A stretch of DNA of 64,000 bases from Neoceratodus forsteri. Its lineage: Eukaryota > Chordata > Ceratodontiformes > Ceratodontidae. The number at the start of each line of letters is the position of its first letter. The stretch's first letter is position 1. Location of the stretch: the NCBI GenBank assembly GCA_016271365.2, contig CM057451.1, positions 366,565,501 through 366,629,500 of the forward strand, in the 5' to 3' direction. A model generated the notes under the pieces. It ran no database searches and was not told the origin of the DNA. It saw only the letters and a program-made list of their open reading frames with translations. Shown here one piece after another: positions 1 through 10,303 of the stretch. Both the position numbers and the translations under genes were made by a program.

Positions 1-590
1 GTTCCTGTACCAACCTCAAGAGGAACCGCTGATATTCAGTGATATCAGCATCAGATGAAAGATGGACTGAACAGTCCTCTTCCTTGGAAGAGGAAACCGA
101 GGAAGTCAAGGAACTCGGGTGCTCAGAGTCCTTCTGTAGCGGAGAAGACAGGCAAAAGACCTGCTTGTCTATGGCTCTAACATACCTAGGGAAGGTAGCC
201 GCAGTGACCCTGAAAGTCTCCCAGGTTAAAGGCCCCGTAGGACCCACATGGCCAGGGAGAGGAGGTGACTGCAGAGGATAGGGAAGAGCACCTAACAAAG
301 TGCCTGGCCTCTATCAGGGCTCAGAGACCTGCAGACAGACTTCAGAGACGTGGCAGTCCATGGAGAACAAGCATCACAGTTGTCCATATCATGGTTGGGA
401 CCCAGGCAGAGCAAACAAATGTCATATCGGTCTGTCACGGAAAATGCAGGTCACAGGGGCACTGACGCATGGGGGCACGGCCCGCTTTGGATTTTCTTTT
501 CGCCCCCAAACTTGACATGATGCGAAAAGAATCGAACAATTCACAGAAAAAGACCCAGCGCCGTTGGCAATAATAATAAAAAGAACGGTC
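1..590 (-). mobile_element. DIRS-like beta-family fragment (element L), Gag only, internally deleted
   Basis: The segment matches the Gag region of element F (about 19.98-21.6 kb) in the same orientation: the same acidic-rich stretch, then the zinc-knuckle region on the minus strand at about 360-480. At about 345-352 it jumps from sequence equivalent to F position 20.3 kb to sequence equivalent to 21.39 kb, so roughly 1.1 kb of Gag is deleted relative to F. The left part is cut by the window edge and no 5' terminal repeat is seen before host-like AT-rich DNA starts near 590. No intact frame remains. Confidence 0.75.
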
Positions 591-1293
591 TTTCTTATAA
601 AAATGTGTGCTATACATGGTTTTCATTGTCTTTATTGTTTTTAGCTACCCCCCCCCCCCACCAGAATGAGGACTATTTTTCAGTCTACAAAGTAATGAAA
701 GGTCCTTTTATATCTTTTGGTTTTCAAATTCTTATGTTCCTTCATTTTAAGTCAAATATTTAAGTGTTATTTTATAAGTGCAATAAGGCACTCCAGGGTG
801 TGCCATTATGGTGATACAAATGCGCTTCCCAGGTGCATTTAATGGCACTTGGCTGCACCCTGTGCACACCCTATCAGTCTTACTGATTACATTTACATCA
901 CTGTATGGGTGAACACAGTTTAACTGTTCACATTTATACTCTATGCAGTCATTATTTATTTAGTTTTTGCTGACCAGGTAGGTGTGCTAGACAAACCACT
1001 GCCTATTTTCAGGATCGACCCAGGAGGTTACAGAACAATGGTACAACAGTAGAACAATCAGACAGTAGATAATGCAGTATACATAACATTACTTTTTGAG
1101 CAATACAGTAGGTACAAAATATGACATTTTGAGCTTAGAACTGGCTCCTTCATAGCTTTACTTCCCCATAGTCTCTGCCTACCTGAACCATCACTTGAAG
1201 TATCTAGAGAATCAAAGATGTTTTTAACTTTATATTTGTAGAGGAGTTCAAAGATTAATTTTCTACCCAATGAACTAAGATATTCTTGTAATC
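591..1293. other. Intronic AT-rich DNA, no gene seen
   Basis: Low-complexity, AT-rich sequence with a short poly-C run near 649-660. A partial inverted repeat lies around 788-875 and looks too imperfect to call. Apart from the SINE-tail-like repeat listed separately, I recognise nothing coding here. Confidence 0.5.
955..1110 (-). repeat. SINE-tail-like dispersed repeat, copy 1
   Basis: A T-rich start followed by a 'gaccagg' block, a 'cccaggag' block and an A-rich 'acaataacattac'-type segment resembles the repeat at 7052-7260. It also partly resembles the tail of the MIR-like SINE at 52364-52565. This is visual similarity only, and the family is not named. Confidence 0.4.
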
Positions 1294-1301
1294 AAATAAG
1301 A

Positions 1302-2003
1302 CAGGAGTTCTCGCGACTTTGTCAAGTGAGCCTCCCCAAGCCTTGAAAAGATCTTGAGCCTCCCCTAATATAGAAATAATTTTGGGCCTCCCCATAGTTA
1401 GAACAACTATCATACTTTGCACATTACAGGAAGAATACAATGAAGGGCATGTGAGTAGTTGAGTTTATTCTCATTTTATTGAACTTATTATTCTCCCTTT
1501 CTATAACCCCCCTCCCCAGGTCAGCATACTTGCTCCACACTTCTGACTTTTGGACCCTATTTACCCCTCGTTGCAATACCTCCATGAGTCAGATTGCTTT
1601 CTTTGTCAGTTTTACCATGCTCATAAACACCTTCTCGGGGACCATTTTGCTCCCTCCTGCTCTTGCTCCTAGTATCTCTCTGCTTAGCCTTTGTATGTGC
1701 GCTTTAATTCAGCCAGTATAATGGGTCAGTTGTTACCTTGTTCCTATTCATTTGCATTATTTTGAATTTTGTTTTGCACAGTTTCCAAGAATTGTATTTC
1801 CCCATGTTATACCAGGAAACAAGTGTTTGTTGAGGCGTGTCTTTCCGGGTAACCATTTTGTACATACATCATGCCATTATTTGCTTTCACTTTGCTGCAT
1901 CCTTTCACACGAAACATCAACACTTGACATTTAAATATAGTACTTTTAAGGCTTGCTTGAGCCTCCTTGGAACAGGTTTGGCCTCACCATTTGAAAAACC
2001 CTG
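1302..2003. mobile_element. Non-autonomous hAT-like DNA transposon
   Basis: The 702-bp segment begins CAGGAGTTCTC and ends with an approximate inverted counterpart, finishing in AAAAACCCTG. It is flanked by perfect 8-bp direct repeats AAATAAGA at 1294-1301 and 2004-2011. CAG-type termini with 8-bp target duplications are characteristic of hAT transposons. Inside are several 'gcctcccc' blocks near both ends and no transposase frame, so this is a MITE-like or internally deleted copy. Confidence 0.75.
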
Positions 2004-2135
2004 AAATAAGACAATGCAACCATACAATATACTGTATGATTAATCAAATTAGTTTGTTCTGCTAAATGGAGTTTATGTTAGTCATTTATTTTATAGAGAA
2101 AATAAATATACACCCTGATGGGAAGTAAGCTGTAG

Positions 2136-2252
2136 GACATGGCTGGGTGTTGGTAGTTCTGAGATACCCGCAGGTCCAGGGGCGTGGTGCAGCCTCGTGC
2201 CTTCAGCCTTGGATGTGCAGGTATATCAGTACTACCAACAACTAGCCATGTC
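2136..2252. repeat. Hairpin-forming inverted repeat, 33-nt arms
   Basis: Positions 2136-2168 and 2220-2252 are inverted copies of each other with only a few mismatches, separated by a 51-nt GC-richer loop. The shape suits a tiny foldback MITE or an expressed hairpin. No target duplication was recognised. Confidence 0.6.
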
Positions 2253-3592
2253 TTACTGTCTTTATAAAATGGCCTTTCATTTTTAAAATAAGTTTAAATA
2301 TCAAAATACACATTTGTTACCACTTAAAAGCTTAAATAATTGTGTTGTTTTTAGCTAAACTAGTCCTTCCACCTGGGACTAGATTTCATTTACTAGTTTG
2401 AGCTGCAACATTTGAGCTAAGATGAATTCCATAGTTGTAGTTTTTTGTTTGTAGTTCCAATGACTTCCCCAAACCGCTCTTGTTTTGAAAATAAATATAA
2501 ATGTACAATAATAGAAAGGTGTGTCTCTAGTAATCTAGTCATAGCTCCATTTCATCTGACTGGAAGATCGGTGAGAGAGAGAGACTCGCACAGGTTTGGG
2601 ATGCCATCAGGCTAGACATTGAAAGTGGCCGAGAGCACAGTGACAGGTGTTTCTTCCTCCTGTCTTCCGGTGGATCGTTTACTTGCTTTACTTTAATGCT
2701 GTGGCACCATTCATCTGCCCACCCACTGCAAGGTTTGTCAAGCCGCCTCGCTCACTCAAGGGAAGACGAAGCACTCTGATGAGTGCAAAGAGAGGCATTT
2801 TTCCTTTTTTATTTAATGTGAAGCTGTATCTATGCACTCAGACATGGTAGCTCCATTAATCTGCATGCCCCTGCCTGTCTGCCTACTTATATAGGTACTC
2901 GATTAGTCGGTCATTCTAGGGAAAACACAGAGATGACTACTCCTAAGAGGCACATACTTTACTTTTTTAATCCTACTCAGAGTTCCGGTTTCGAGTGGTT
3001 AAAGTATCCGGCTTACCTGAATACAGCTGTGACTTGCGTGATACTGCTGCTAACAGAGAATGAGAGCTGTGGCAGAGTCAGGTGACACGGCAAGTGTAAG
3101 CAAAAAGAACTGTTTTCAGATCAAAATTTTTATTTGGTTACATTTTCTGTTCCACACTGAGGGAAAATGCTTTGTAACAGATGGCAGAGTGGGTACAGAA
3201 GGGAATATGTGAGGAGAGGGAAGATACACAGTGGTGAATGGAATTTTAGTCCCATGGACGTTTTAGGGTGCATGATCCAGTAAGAAAATTGACTGCCAAA
3301 AATGTTCTTAAAATTCTGTGGTTGCATACTGATTTGTGATGAGGCTAAACACCAGGATGATCGTGGGTAGTACTGCATCACTGCACAGTCAGGTGACTTT
3401 CTAGCCAATCACGATTTCAGTGCTTATTTTATAATACGTTACAAACTGGGCATAACTCTTCAGAATATAGAAGCAGTTAGCATGGCAGGCATGCTCAAAG
3501 AGTTAAAGGGAAGTTCAGAAATAAGGAATCATGACTGGCTACCAGATTCTACAAACAACTAAATAACAAAAAAATAAATAAAAAATACTTGC
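2253..3592. other. Intron downstream of the KIAA0319L exons, no gene seen
   Basis: I looked on the minus strand for the next KIAA0319L exon (the rest of the PKD domain begun by the exon at 3593-3744) and did not see it. The short ORFs here have no recognisable similarity and no exon-like boundaries. Confidence 0.5.
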
Positions 3593-3744
3593 CCCAGCTG
3601 CTGGACTTCCTTCATCCCGAATCCAGAGATAGCTGACAATCCCTTTATCATCAGAAGATTTCGACCCGTCTAGTGCAGCTGTGTTGATGGGCAAAGTGAT
3701 GACAACATTCCCAGCAATTTTGGCAACTGGAGGTTTGTTCATTT
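3593..3744 (-). CDS. KIAA0319L: KIAA0319L internal exon, first half of a PKD domain
   Basis: Minus-strand exon of 152 bp. It encodes a proline-led linker (NKPPVAKIAG), a beta-strand segment (VVITLP), LDGSKSSDDKGIVSYLW and ends RDEGSPAAG. This is the start of a PKD (Ig-like) repeat and closely matches the late PKD region of vertebrate KIAA0319L, a type I membrane protein that traffics through the Golgi and serves as AAV receptor. The acceptor AG is at 3745-3746 and two bases complete a glutamate codon shared with the upstream exon (4871-5019), so the splice phases fit. The donor side reads GGG|GCAAGT, a non-canonical GC donor that leaves phase 0. The KIAA0319 paralogue is less likely, because the wording of the motif fits KIAA0319L better. 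Confidence 0.9.
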
Positions 3745-4870
3745 CTACATGATTGACAGAGGTAGAACAGATCAGTGGATTTCAAGCAAAACTATAATAT
3801 CATTTCCATACTGTGTGTGCATTCCTGTACCTTTTCACTGATTTTGTTTTTGCTAATTTAGGTGCAACGTAGGTTTATGTAAATTTGAATGCATTAGTCT
3901 CCCCTAACAACATATACAGCAATTTAAGCAGCTTATCTTACTGATCTGTTGCAAGTGTGTTTCTCCCAAAGACATACTATCCTCCATTCAGACATGCCAC
4001 ACCAGGACTCCTTCAGCAACTGTCTTACCCCAATTCATCTCCCTTAGCTGCTTTAGTGCCCCCATAACTTTATCAGCATGGCAGTGCCACAAAGAGGTTC
4101 ACTCCTCACAACTAGCACAATCCACTGTGGGAGCAACAGTGAGAGGATGTGGTCTGGAAGTATCGATGCTGCCATAAAGGAAGCTGCAAGTTTCTCCTCG
4201 TAGTGTGACCCTTGTTAGCTGAGTGGTGGCCTTGATTCTGACTGAACGGATCAGTAATGCATCTAAGAATACAAGTAAAAAACAGACCCCACTGATTTCT
4301 ATGCAGCGTGCCCAGACTCTGACATCACAGAATGTCAGCATGCAGAGTGGGCACTCGAACCAGAAGCGGAAGGATTAGGCGGCCAGCTCTGAAGCCAAAT
4401 TATGCCTTCCCATTCAAACCAGCTAATCACCAAAATTCAGGTACATTAGTAATGAACTCCCACAGAGGTAAGTCATTTCCTGTGGCTTTTATTTATTCAG
4501 TTTTTCAAGCTCAGCCTCAACACGTGCTCTTTAATGCTGCAGTTGTCTGGATGGTAGAAATAGGATGGTCCGCTGGTCTTTTTCATCTAACATTTGTTAT
4601 GGTCCTCAGTGCAGTGATTCTCATGTCTGTCCTTGCCTCTCAAAGAGGCCCGACAGCCATTTACTCTTCAGCAGCTTCTTGTGATTAGTGGTGGGTGGGC
4701 GGAATATCTGGAAAATGCTAACTTCATGATATAGTGAGCTCCTGAGAAAACTAGTTACCATTGTCTTTCCTTTGAAACCATAGGTCAAGGGAAACATAAA
4801 GAATGCATCAACTATGCTACAAACATATGAAAATGTCATTCATACAGTTAACTCTGGCCATATCACTCAC
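3745..4870 (-). other. KIAA0319L intron between the two exons
   Basis: The intron is 1126 bp. It runs from a canonical GTGAGT donor (minus strand, next to 4871) to a TAG acceptor at 3747-3745. No repeat or additional exon was recognised in it. Confidence 0.8.
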
Positions 4871-5019
4871 CTTCCTTAACAATGACGCTAACCGTACTCT
4901 GACTCTGCAAGTTCCTCTCATCTTTTACGGTCAGAGTGAATTCATATGCACCGCTCTGCAGTCCTGTTACTGTAGCCACAGCACTATTGGCATTTTCGAT
5001 TTTGACACCCTCAGGACCC
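4871..5019 (-). CDS. KIAA0319L: KIAA0319L internal exon, second half of a PKD domain
   Basis: Minus-strand exon of 149 bp. It completes a codon with its first base, then encodes GPEGVKIENANSAVATVTGL, a YEFTLTVKDERNLQSQS block and VSVIVKE. This is the second half of a PKD repeat with the typical final strand (TLTV, then VIV). It is bounded by TTCCCTAG on the acceptor side and GTGAGT on the donor side, and joins the exon at 3593-3744 in phase 1. Together they cover the end of one PKD repeat and the start of the next, as in KIAA0319L. The upstream intron has taken a 1.1 kb insertion whose target duplication starts 16 nt from the exon. Confidence 0.92.
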
Positions 5020-5034
5020 CTAGGGAACAAGGGT

Positions 5035-5048
5035 GAAGTCAGAAACAA
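5035..5048. repeat. Target-site duplication at the exon acceptor (second copy at 6190-6203)
   Basis: The 14-bp sequence GAAGTCAGAAACAA occurs here and again at 6190-6203, flanking the foldback insertion. On the minus strand it contains CTGAC, a good branch-point consensus, with its A at 5039, about 19 nt from the acceptor of exon 4871-5019. The branch-site-like motif was therefore duplicated by the insertion. Confidence 0.8.
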
Positions 5049-6189
5049 TGATTCTAAAGAAAAAGCGGCTCCAGATTCTGTTGTGCCAGTGTAAAAAGAC
5101 AACAGAACAGCAGAAAAAACACAGCACCAACACTTCTGTAATATAATATATATTTTACTCACGTGTGTAGAAAAGAGTAAAATACAGTGGCGTCATACAA
5201 GGTGACAACAGCTCCCAAACACACAAACTGTCTGACCGGTTTCGAGCTGAAGCGCTTCCTCAGGGACTAATTTGATAATCACAATCAATCATTTAAATAG
5301 AAAAAAACTCTTAAAGTGACAGTACAGCACTTATACCACTAATATATATAATTGTGAGAAACAGATTTAGTATAATACACCACCCATACACAATGAACAA
5401 TTAAAATAATTCTAGTATGAGTGTAAAGACCTAAAGTGCAAAATAAATGTCCATAATCTAAATTTCAAAATGATAAATGGACTTATTGCTATTAGTCAAA
5501 GTACTACAATACTATACAAGTAATTTTTACCCTTAACAGGCAAAATAGAGTTGAAACGGCAGGTACATGATACTTTTGACATTGCACCTTTTTTAAGGTC
5601 TAAATATTTTAGATAATGAAATAGTTTGGACAATAATATATATTGTTTACCTCTTCCATGTGTTCCTTTTTCAGGTTGAATTTACTTCAGCAGCCCTGGT
5701 ATATACAAATGTACCTGCAGTTTCAACTCTATTTCAACTCTATTTTGCCTGTTAAGAGTAAAAATTACTTGTATAGTATTGTAGTACTTCAACTAATAGC
5801 AATAAGTCCATTTATCATTTTGAAATTTAGATTATGGACATTTATTTTGCACTTTAGGTCTTTGCACTCATACTAGAATTGTTTTAATTGTTCATTGTGT
5901 ATGGGTGGTGTATTATTATACTAAATCTATTTCTCACAATTATATATATTAGTGGTATAAGTGCTGTACTGTCACTTTAAGAGGTTTTTTCTATTTAAAT
6001 GATTGATTGTGATTATCAAATTAGTCCCTGAGGAGGTGCTTTCAGCGCGAAACCAGTCAGACAGTTTGTGTGTTTGGGAGCTATTGTCACCTTGTATGGT
6101 GCCACTGTATTTTACTCTTTTCTACACACATGTGAGTAAAATATAGATTATATTACAGAAGTGTTGGTGCTGTGTTTTTCTGCTGTTCT
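5049..6189. mobile_element. Foldback (palindromic) element in a KIAA0319L intron
   Basis: Arms at about 5104-5567 and 5709-6189 are near-identical inverted copies around a loop of about 140 bp. Within the right inner arm an 11-nt stretch is locally duplicated. A further 55 bp (5049-5103) lie between the left target duplication and the left arm. Both arms carry a CCTGAGGA...GCGAAACC-type block. No open frame belongs to a known transposase. The 14-bp flanking direct repeats show insertion as a unit. The class is unresolved. Confidence 0.8.
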
Positions 6190-6421
6190 GAAGTCAGAAA
6201 CAAAATATGCATGCATGTGAACCGATACATATAATTACTATATTAGCAGTGGCGGATGGGGCTTGCAAGGAACAAAGCTTGTGCACTGTATTATCTATGT
6301 ATCCTACTGATGAACAGTGCTAGATATTCTGTGAAGAACCTCTGATGTCACAAAAATAAAATAAAAAATTGAACTTAGTATTTAGATAGAATTCAACTTC
6401 TAATTAAGATAGCTCCTGTTT

Positions 6422-6919
6422 GGCCAGCCGGTGGCACTGAGGGCTAAGGCGCTGGACGCCTAACCTCACGGTACGCCAGCGACCCGGGTTCGGGAATGAG
6501 CCTGGGCCATCAGAGGGCAGCAGCGGGTGGCGGGGGGAAGGCGGAGCTGCCGACAGGCAAGCTCTCCTCTCCGGGGAGGTGGGGTGGCAACTCCTGGCTA
6601 ATGGCTGCCGCATGGTGGAGGCTGGGGAAAGCGCAGGTTTAGGGAGGAGCCAGGTGCTAGGCCAATGGGGTAGGAGGAAAGGGGTCATTACTGGGGCTGT
6701 GGGACTAATGTGTGCCTCCACATGCATGCGTACCCACTCCCAAGGTCCTTGGAAGAAAACTGGAGTAGAAAACATCACAGGTGGCAGGATGGCAACCGAC
6801 TCCCCACATGCGTAAGGTAAGCCCCGGTAATTCCGGGGGACAGGGCTGGAGGGGTCAGTTAGATGGGGGCCGTCAAGGTGATGGGTGTAGAAAATATATG
6901 ATAAAAAAAAATAAAAAAA
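6422..6919 (+). mobile_element. tRNA-derived SINE, copy 1 (498 bp)
   Basis: The head has a box-A-like GTGGCACTGAGGG and a box-B-like GGGTTCGGGAA about 45 nt later, followed by a GC-rich body and an A-rich tail (ATAAAAAAAAATAAAAAAAA). It is flanked by perfect 16-bp direct repeats AAGATAGCTCCTGTTT at 6406-6421 and 6920-6935. The head matches that of the SINE at 43330-43858, including CGGGTTCGGGAA. It is not a functional tRNA gene, because the cloverleaf is not maintained and the transcript would continue for hundreds of bases. Confidence 0.88.
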
Positions 6920-7051
6920 AAGATAGCTCCTGTTTTTATCTTTCTCTTTGTTTTTAATTACTAAGAACAATTGCAGGAAAACAGGATCCCTGCTACAGTA
7001 TTTGGCGTTCATCTGTTCCTGCTGCTTTCCTGCAAGTCACATCATTTACAT

Positions 7052-7260
7052 ATTTTTTTTTAGTTTTTGTTAACCAGGTATTTCCGGTATACAATTACGT
7101 GCCTATTTAAAGTACAACCCAGGAGATTTTACAACTAGGTATATAGCAGAGTTAAAGTAAACAAATAAGTGACAAAATACACTGTCAGCCCTGTTACAAT
7201 AATCAGAAGTGCTTACACAGTAATAACATTACAAAGCAAAGTGCAACACATGAAAAACAA
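7052..7260 (-). repeat. SINE-tail-like dispersed repeat, copy 2
   Basis: A poly-T start with 'gttaaccagg', then 'cccaggag' and an A-rich segment. Its right part ('agcagagttaaagtaaacaa') recurs at 31316-31440, and its left part resembles 955-1110 and the MIR-like SINE tail. Minus orientation is inferred from the poly-T at the left end. Confidence 0.45.
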
Positions 7261-7346
7261 GTTGCAGAAGTGATCAGATCATACAATAAGCTTTGGCCAG
7301 AGCCAGTATTGCTGCAGTCGAGGTCGCGGTGGAACACGGCACTGGC

Positions 7347-7597
7347 TGCCATGTCCAAGATGGCCACCAGAGTTCTCGCGCTTGCATGATGACTCGCACA
7401 TGTGCACTGAACTCCAGCGGCACAATGGCACACTCCATCATGTCCAAGATGGCCACCTGAGTTCCCTGCGCATGCGCACTGGGCTCCAGCAGCCATCTTG
7501 GACACGGCAGACTGTGCTACTGGAGTTCAGTGTGCATGTGTGAGCCGTTGGGAGTCACTGTGCATGCGGGGAGAATTCCGGTGGCCATCTTGGACAC
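7347..7597. repeat. Palindromic array of four ATGGCC motifs around an NRF1-like core
   Basis: CCAAGATGGCCAC occurs in plus orientation near 7351 and 7441, and inverted relatives occur near 7490 and 7580. Both pairs are spaced 90 bp, so the whole block is an imperfect palindrome with its centre near 7472. The CAAGATGG core resembles a YY1 site. The short ORFs here are by-products of the repeat. Confidence 0.6.
7467..7478. promoter_or_regulatory. NRF1-consensus-like palindrome TGCGCATGCGCA
   Basis: This is an exact self-complementary 12-mer matching the known NRF1 binding consensus. It sits at the centre of the larger palindrome and is surrounded by CpG-bearing YY1-like motifs. No transcript was identified next to it, so function is inference only. 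Confidence 0.4.
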
Positions 7598-7768
7598 GTC
7601 TGCCAGTGCAGTGTTCCGTCGGATTCAGGCAGACAAAACAGTGCAGTGGATGTGCAGTGACTGCCGTTCACCTCCACTATTTATAAGTCCATGCAGTGTC
7701 CGGTAGGCTCCCTTTTACTCTAGTGTGCTCGCAAGACGTCTGCAAGGCTATGCCCACTGCAACCGTAA

Positions 7769-7969
7769 GAAAACATTACTTACCATAGTAATCTTGTTTC
7801 TTCTAAGGGAATCTTACTGTATTCTGACAAGTGCAGTATGGTCTCACCATAGGACTGCCCCGGAGCTGAAATGGTTAATAGAACTATTGCTAATAGTGGA
7901 ATGTTAGCCTCGAGCTCGGTTTTCAAATCACTGTTCCTGGTTGCACTTCCTGCAACTGTCAGATTCTTA
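7769..7969 (-). repeat. Element A 3' inverted terminal repeat
   Basis: Inverse of 16250-16426. Its outer edge carries ATTACT-taccat-AGTAAT (7775-7792), a 6-nt inverted repeat with a 6-nt spacer that is absent from the 5' terminal repeat. On the element's sense strand the same site reads TATGGTAAGT, a splice-donor-like sequence. Confidence 0.88.
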
Positions 7970-8183
7970 CAAAGCATGCGGAAGCTAATAATATTAACTA
8001 ATCTAAGCTTTAACTAACCATAAATACCCTTAGGGTAAAAACCTCTTAAATAACTGGGGGCATCTCTAAGACTCAAGTCAACAGATGCCCAAGAGACTAA
8101 TAGGTACCCACAGGTTTCCAAAATAGTTACAAAGACAGTGTGCAGTGCCCTGTAGGTCCTAGCAGGGGAGGAAGGGTGGGAGC

Positions 8184-8280
8184 TCAGAATACAGTAAGAT
8201 TCTCTTAGAAGAAACAAGATTACTATGGTACATAATGTTTTCTTCAAACCCCAGGAAATCTTGCTGTATTCTGACAAGTC
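8184..8280 (-). repeat. Element A internal complementary region (ICR)
   Basis: Its left half is the inverse of the 3' terminal end (7769-7822), and its right half matches the inverse of the 5' end (about 16390-16426). The join is at about 8239-8243. This is the hallmark DIRS circle-junction template. The inverted repeat is decayed here (ATTACT...CATAAT at 8219-8236). Confidence 0.85.
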
Positions 8281-8317
8281 TGAACTACCCAAGCAGTACC
8301 TTTGGTGGCGGGCAGAG

Positions 8318-9385
8318 GACCTATTTAGGAAACAAGCTCTGCAAAACTGCTGTGCCAAACCTGGCATGATTCCTGGCCTGGGTATCCAGGCAGTAATGCT
8401 TGGTAAATGTGTGAACTGTTTTCCAGGTAGCTGCTTTACAGATTTCCAACAAAGGGATGTCTCTTGAAGCTGCTACTGATGCAGTTGTCCCTCTGGTGGA
8501 GTGGGTCCTAAGCCCCTGAGGGGGCTGCTTGCCCAGTTTACCATAACAGAATTGGATACATGCCGCAATCTCCCTTGCTATGGATCTCTTAGTGGCAGGT
8601 TTACCTTTCCCCATTTCTCCATAAGTCAGAAAAAGTTGGGTCCTGTCCCCTCTAACTTTTTGTATGCTCTAGGTAGTAGCTGATAGCTCTTTTGACATCC
8701 AAGCTATGCAGTCTATGCTCACCTGAGGAGGAATGGTCAGTAAAGAAGATTGGTAGTGTGATGGACTTGTTAATGTGAAAGTCAGAAACCACCTTAGGAA
8801 GGAATTTACTGTTGCTCCTAAGGATCACCTTGTCCTATGAAAAGCCACTTAGTCAGCCTCCATGGACAAGGCCTGCATCTCACTGATCCTTCTGGCAGAG
8901 GCAATGGCAACTAAGAACACAGTCTTCCAAGTTACATACTTGAGATCAGCTGATGACATGGGCTCAGAGAGAGGTTGCATAAGCTGTGCTATGCAAATGT
9001 TCAAGTCCCACACTGGAGTAGGAGCTCTATGAGGAGGGTACAAATGTAGTAGCCCTTTAAAGAACTTTCTAAACACTGCATTGGAGGCCAGAGCTGATGC
9101 TTTACCTGCTGACAGGTAAGCAGAGACTGCACCTAGATGCACCTTCAATGTCAAGGGCCTTAAGCCCAGAAAATGAAGATGGACTAGGTAATCCAAGACC
9201 ACAGGCAATCCTGCCTGGTTATAGTCCAAGTTCTTATTCTGACACCAAACAGAAAATCTCTTCTATTTGGAAGTGTAAATCTTCCTGGTAGAGGTTTTCT
9301 AGAAACCTTAAGGACCTCCATAATGCCTTCTGAAAGATGCAGGTTGGCATACTCTAGGTCCTCAAGAGCCAGGCCTTGAGCCTGA
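8318..9385 (-). pseudogene. Element A tyrosine recombinase (YR), broken
   Basis: The minus strand holds the N-terminal core-binding region and a catalytic region in separate frames. The first catalytic arginine is in SARRISEMQAL (8849-9229). HSTRG supplies the His-x-x-Arg pair, and TFTKHY supplies the nucleophile tyrosine (8321-8614). This recombinase would insert the circular DNA intermediate. The frame changes between 8614 and 8849, so the copy is inactive. Confidence 0.88.
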
Positions 9386-10300
9386 GATACCGGAGGTTCA
9401 GGTGCAGGATTCTGCCCTGGGATGAAGTCAGCAAGTTGTGCCTCCTGGGGAGGCTGACTGGCTTAGCTACTGATAGTGCCAGGACCAGGGAGTACTATGG
9501 CTGCCTGGCCCAGTCTGCGGCAATGAGTATCACTGTGGCTGGCTGGTATCTGAGCTTGATCAGGACTCTGAGTAACAAGGGAAATGGGGGGAAGGCATAC
9601 AAGAACTTCCCTGTCCAATCCAGAATCAGAGCATCCAGTGGTACTGAACCTCTCAGTGGGTGTCTGCAGCAATACTCTGGGAGCTGGTAGTTGTCTGGGG
9701 GAACAAAGAGCTCTATCTCTGGGGTGCCCCACCTTTTGAACATTACCTCCAGTACTTGTTTGTTCAGGGACCATTCAAGATGGTCCTGATTTATCCTGCT
9801 AAGTGCATCTGCCAGCACATTGTCCTTTCCTGGTAGGTGAACTGCTGACAGCACAATGTCCAGAGAATAGGCCAAAGTCCATATTTTCATGGCCTCTGTG
9901 CACCAAATGTGTGGACCTTGTGCCTCCTTGTTTGTTGATGTAGTACATTGTGGTTGTGTGGTCTGTTCTAACTTGGACTACCTTTCCTGAAGCATGCTGG
10001 CAAATGCCTGCAGTGCTAGGAAGACTGCTCTGAGTGCCAGCAGATTGATGTGAAGAAGAGACTCCTGTTCAGAGAAGCACATGTGAACAGTATGCTCCCC
10101 TAAGTGTGCCCCCAGCCAGGGAGGGATGCATCTGGGGTGAGCAACCCAAGGGTTACTCCTGGAGGAATGTTATTCCCTGCCTGAGATTTTCCATGTCCAG
10201 CCACCACCAAAGAGCTTGCAGAAAGTTTGAGTAACTGGAACCAGCTTTGACAATGAATCTTTTTTCTGGTGCCAGTATTGCCTGAGGTGATATCGAATAA
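9386..10300 (-). pseudogene. Element A RNase H and methyltransferase-like region, broken
   Basis: The ORF at 9495-9890 starts near the end of RNase H (DNVLADALSR carries the last catalytic aspartate). It continues into a segment with PPDNYQLP, LYAFPPFPLL and ILIAADWARQP, which occupies the place of the Dam-like methyltransferase domain of DIRS elements. The upstream RNase H portion (about 9900-10300) is frameshifted. Assigning methyltransferase homology rests on position and the FPPF motif, not on a search. Confidence 0.7.
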
Positions 10301-10303
10301 CCC

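Noticed and set aside
788..875. Inverted repeat around the caccctg/cagggtg blocks
   Set aside because: Pairing is patchy with several bulges, and there is no flanking duplication.
2647..2850. Possible additional KIAA0319L exon or small gene
   Set aside because: Wrong strand for the gene, no similarity recognised and no exon-like boundaries.
6422..6510. Functional tRNA gene
   Set aside because: Box A and box B resemblance only; the acceptor stem is not paired, and the unit has a long body, an A-rich tail and target duplications, so it is a SINE.
7203..7686. Overlapping ORFs in the palindromic array
   Set aside because: They arise from the repeated CAAGATGGCC units read in several frames and have no independent support.
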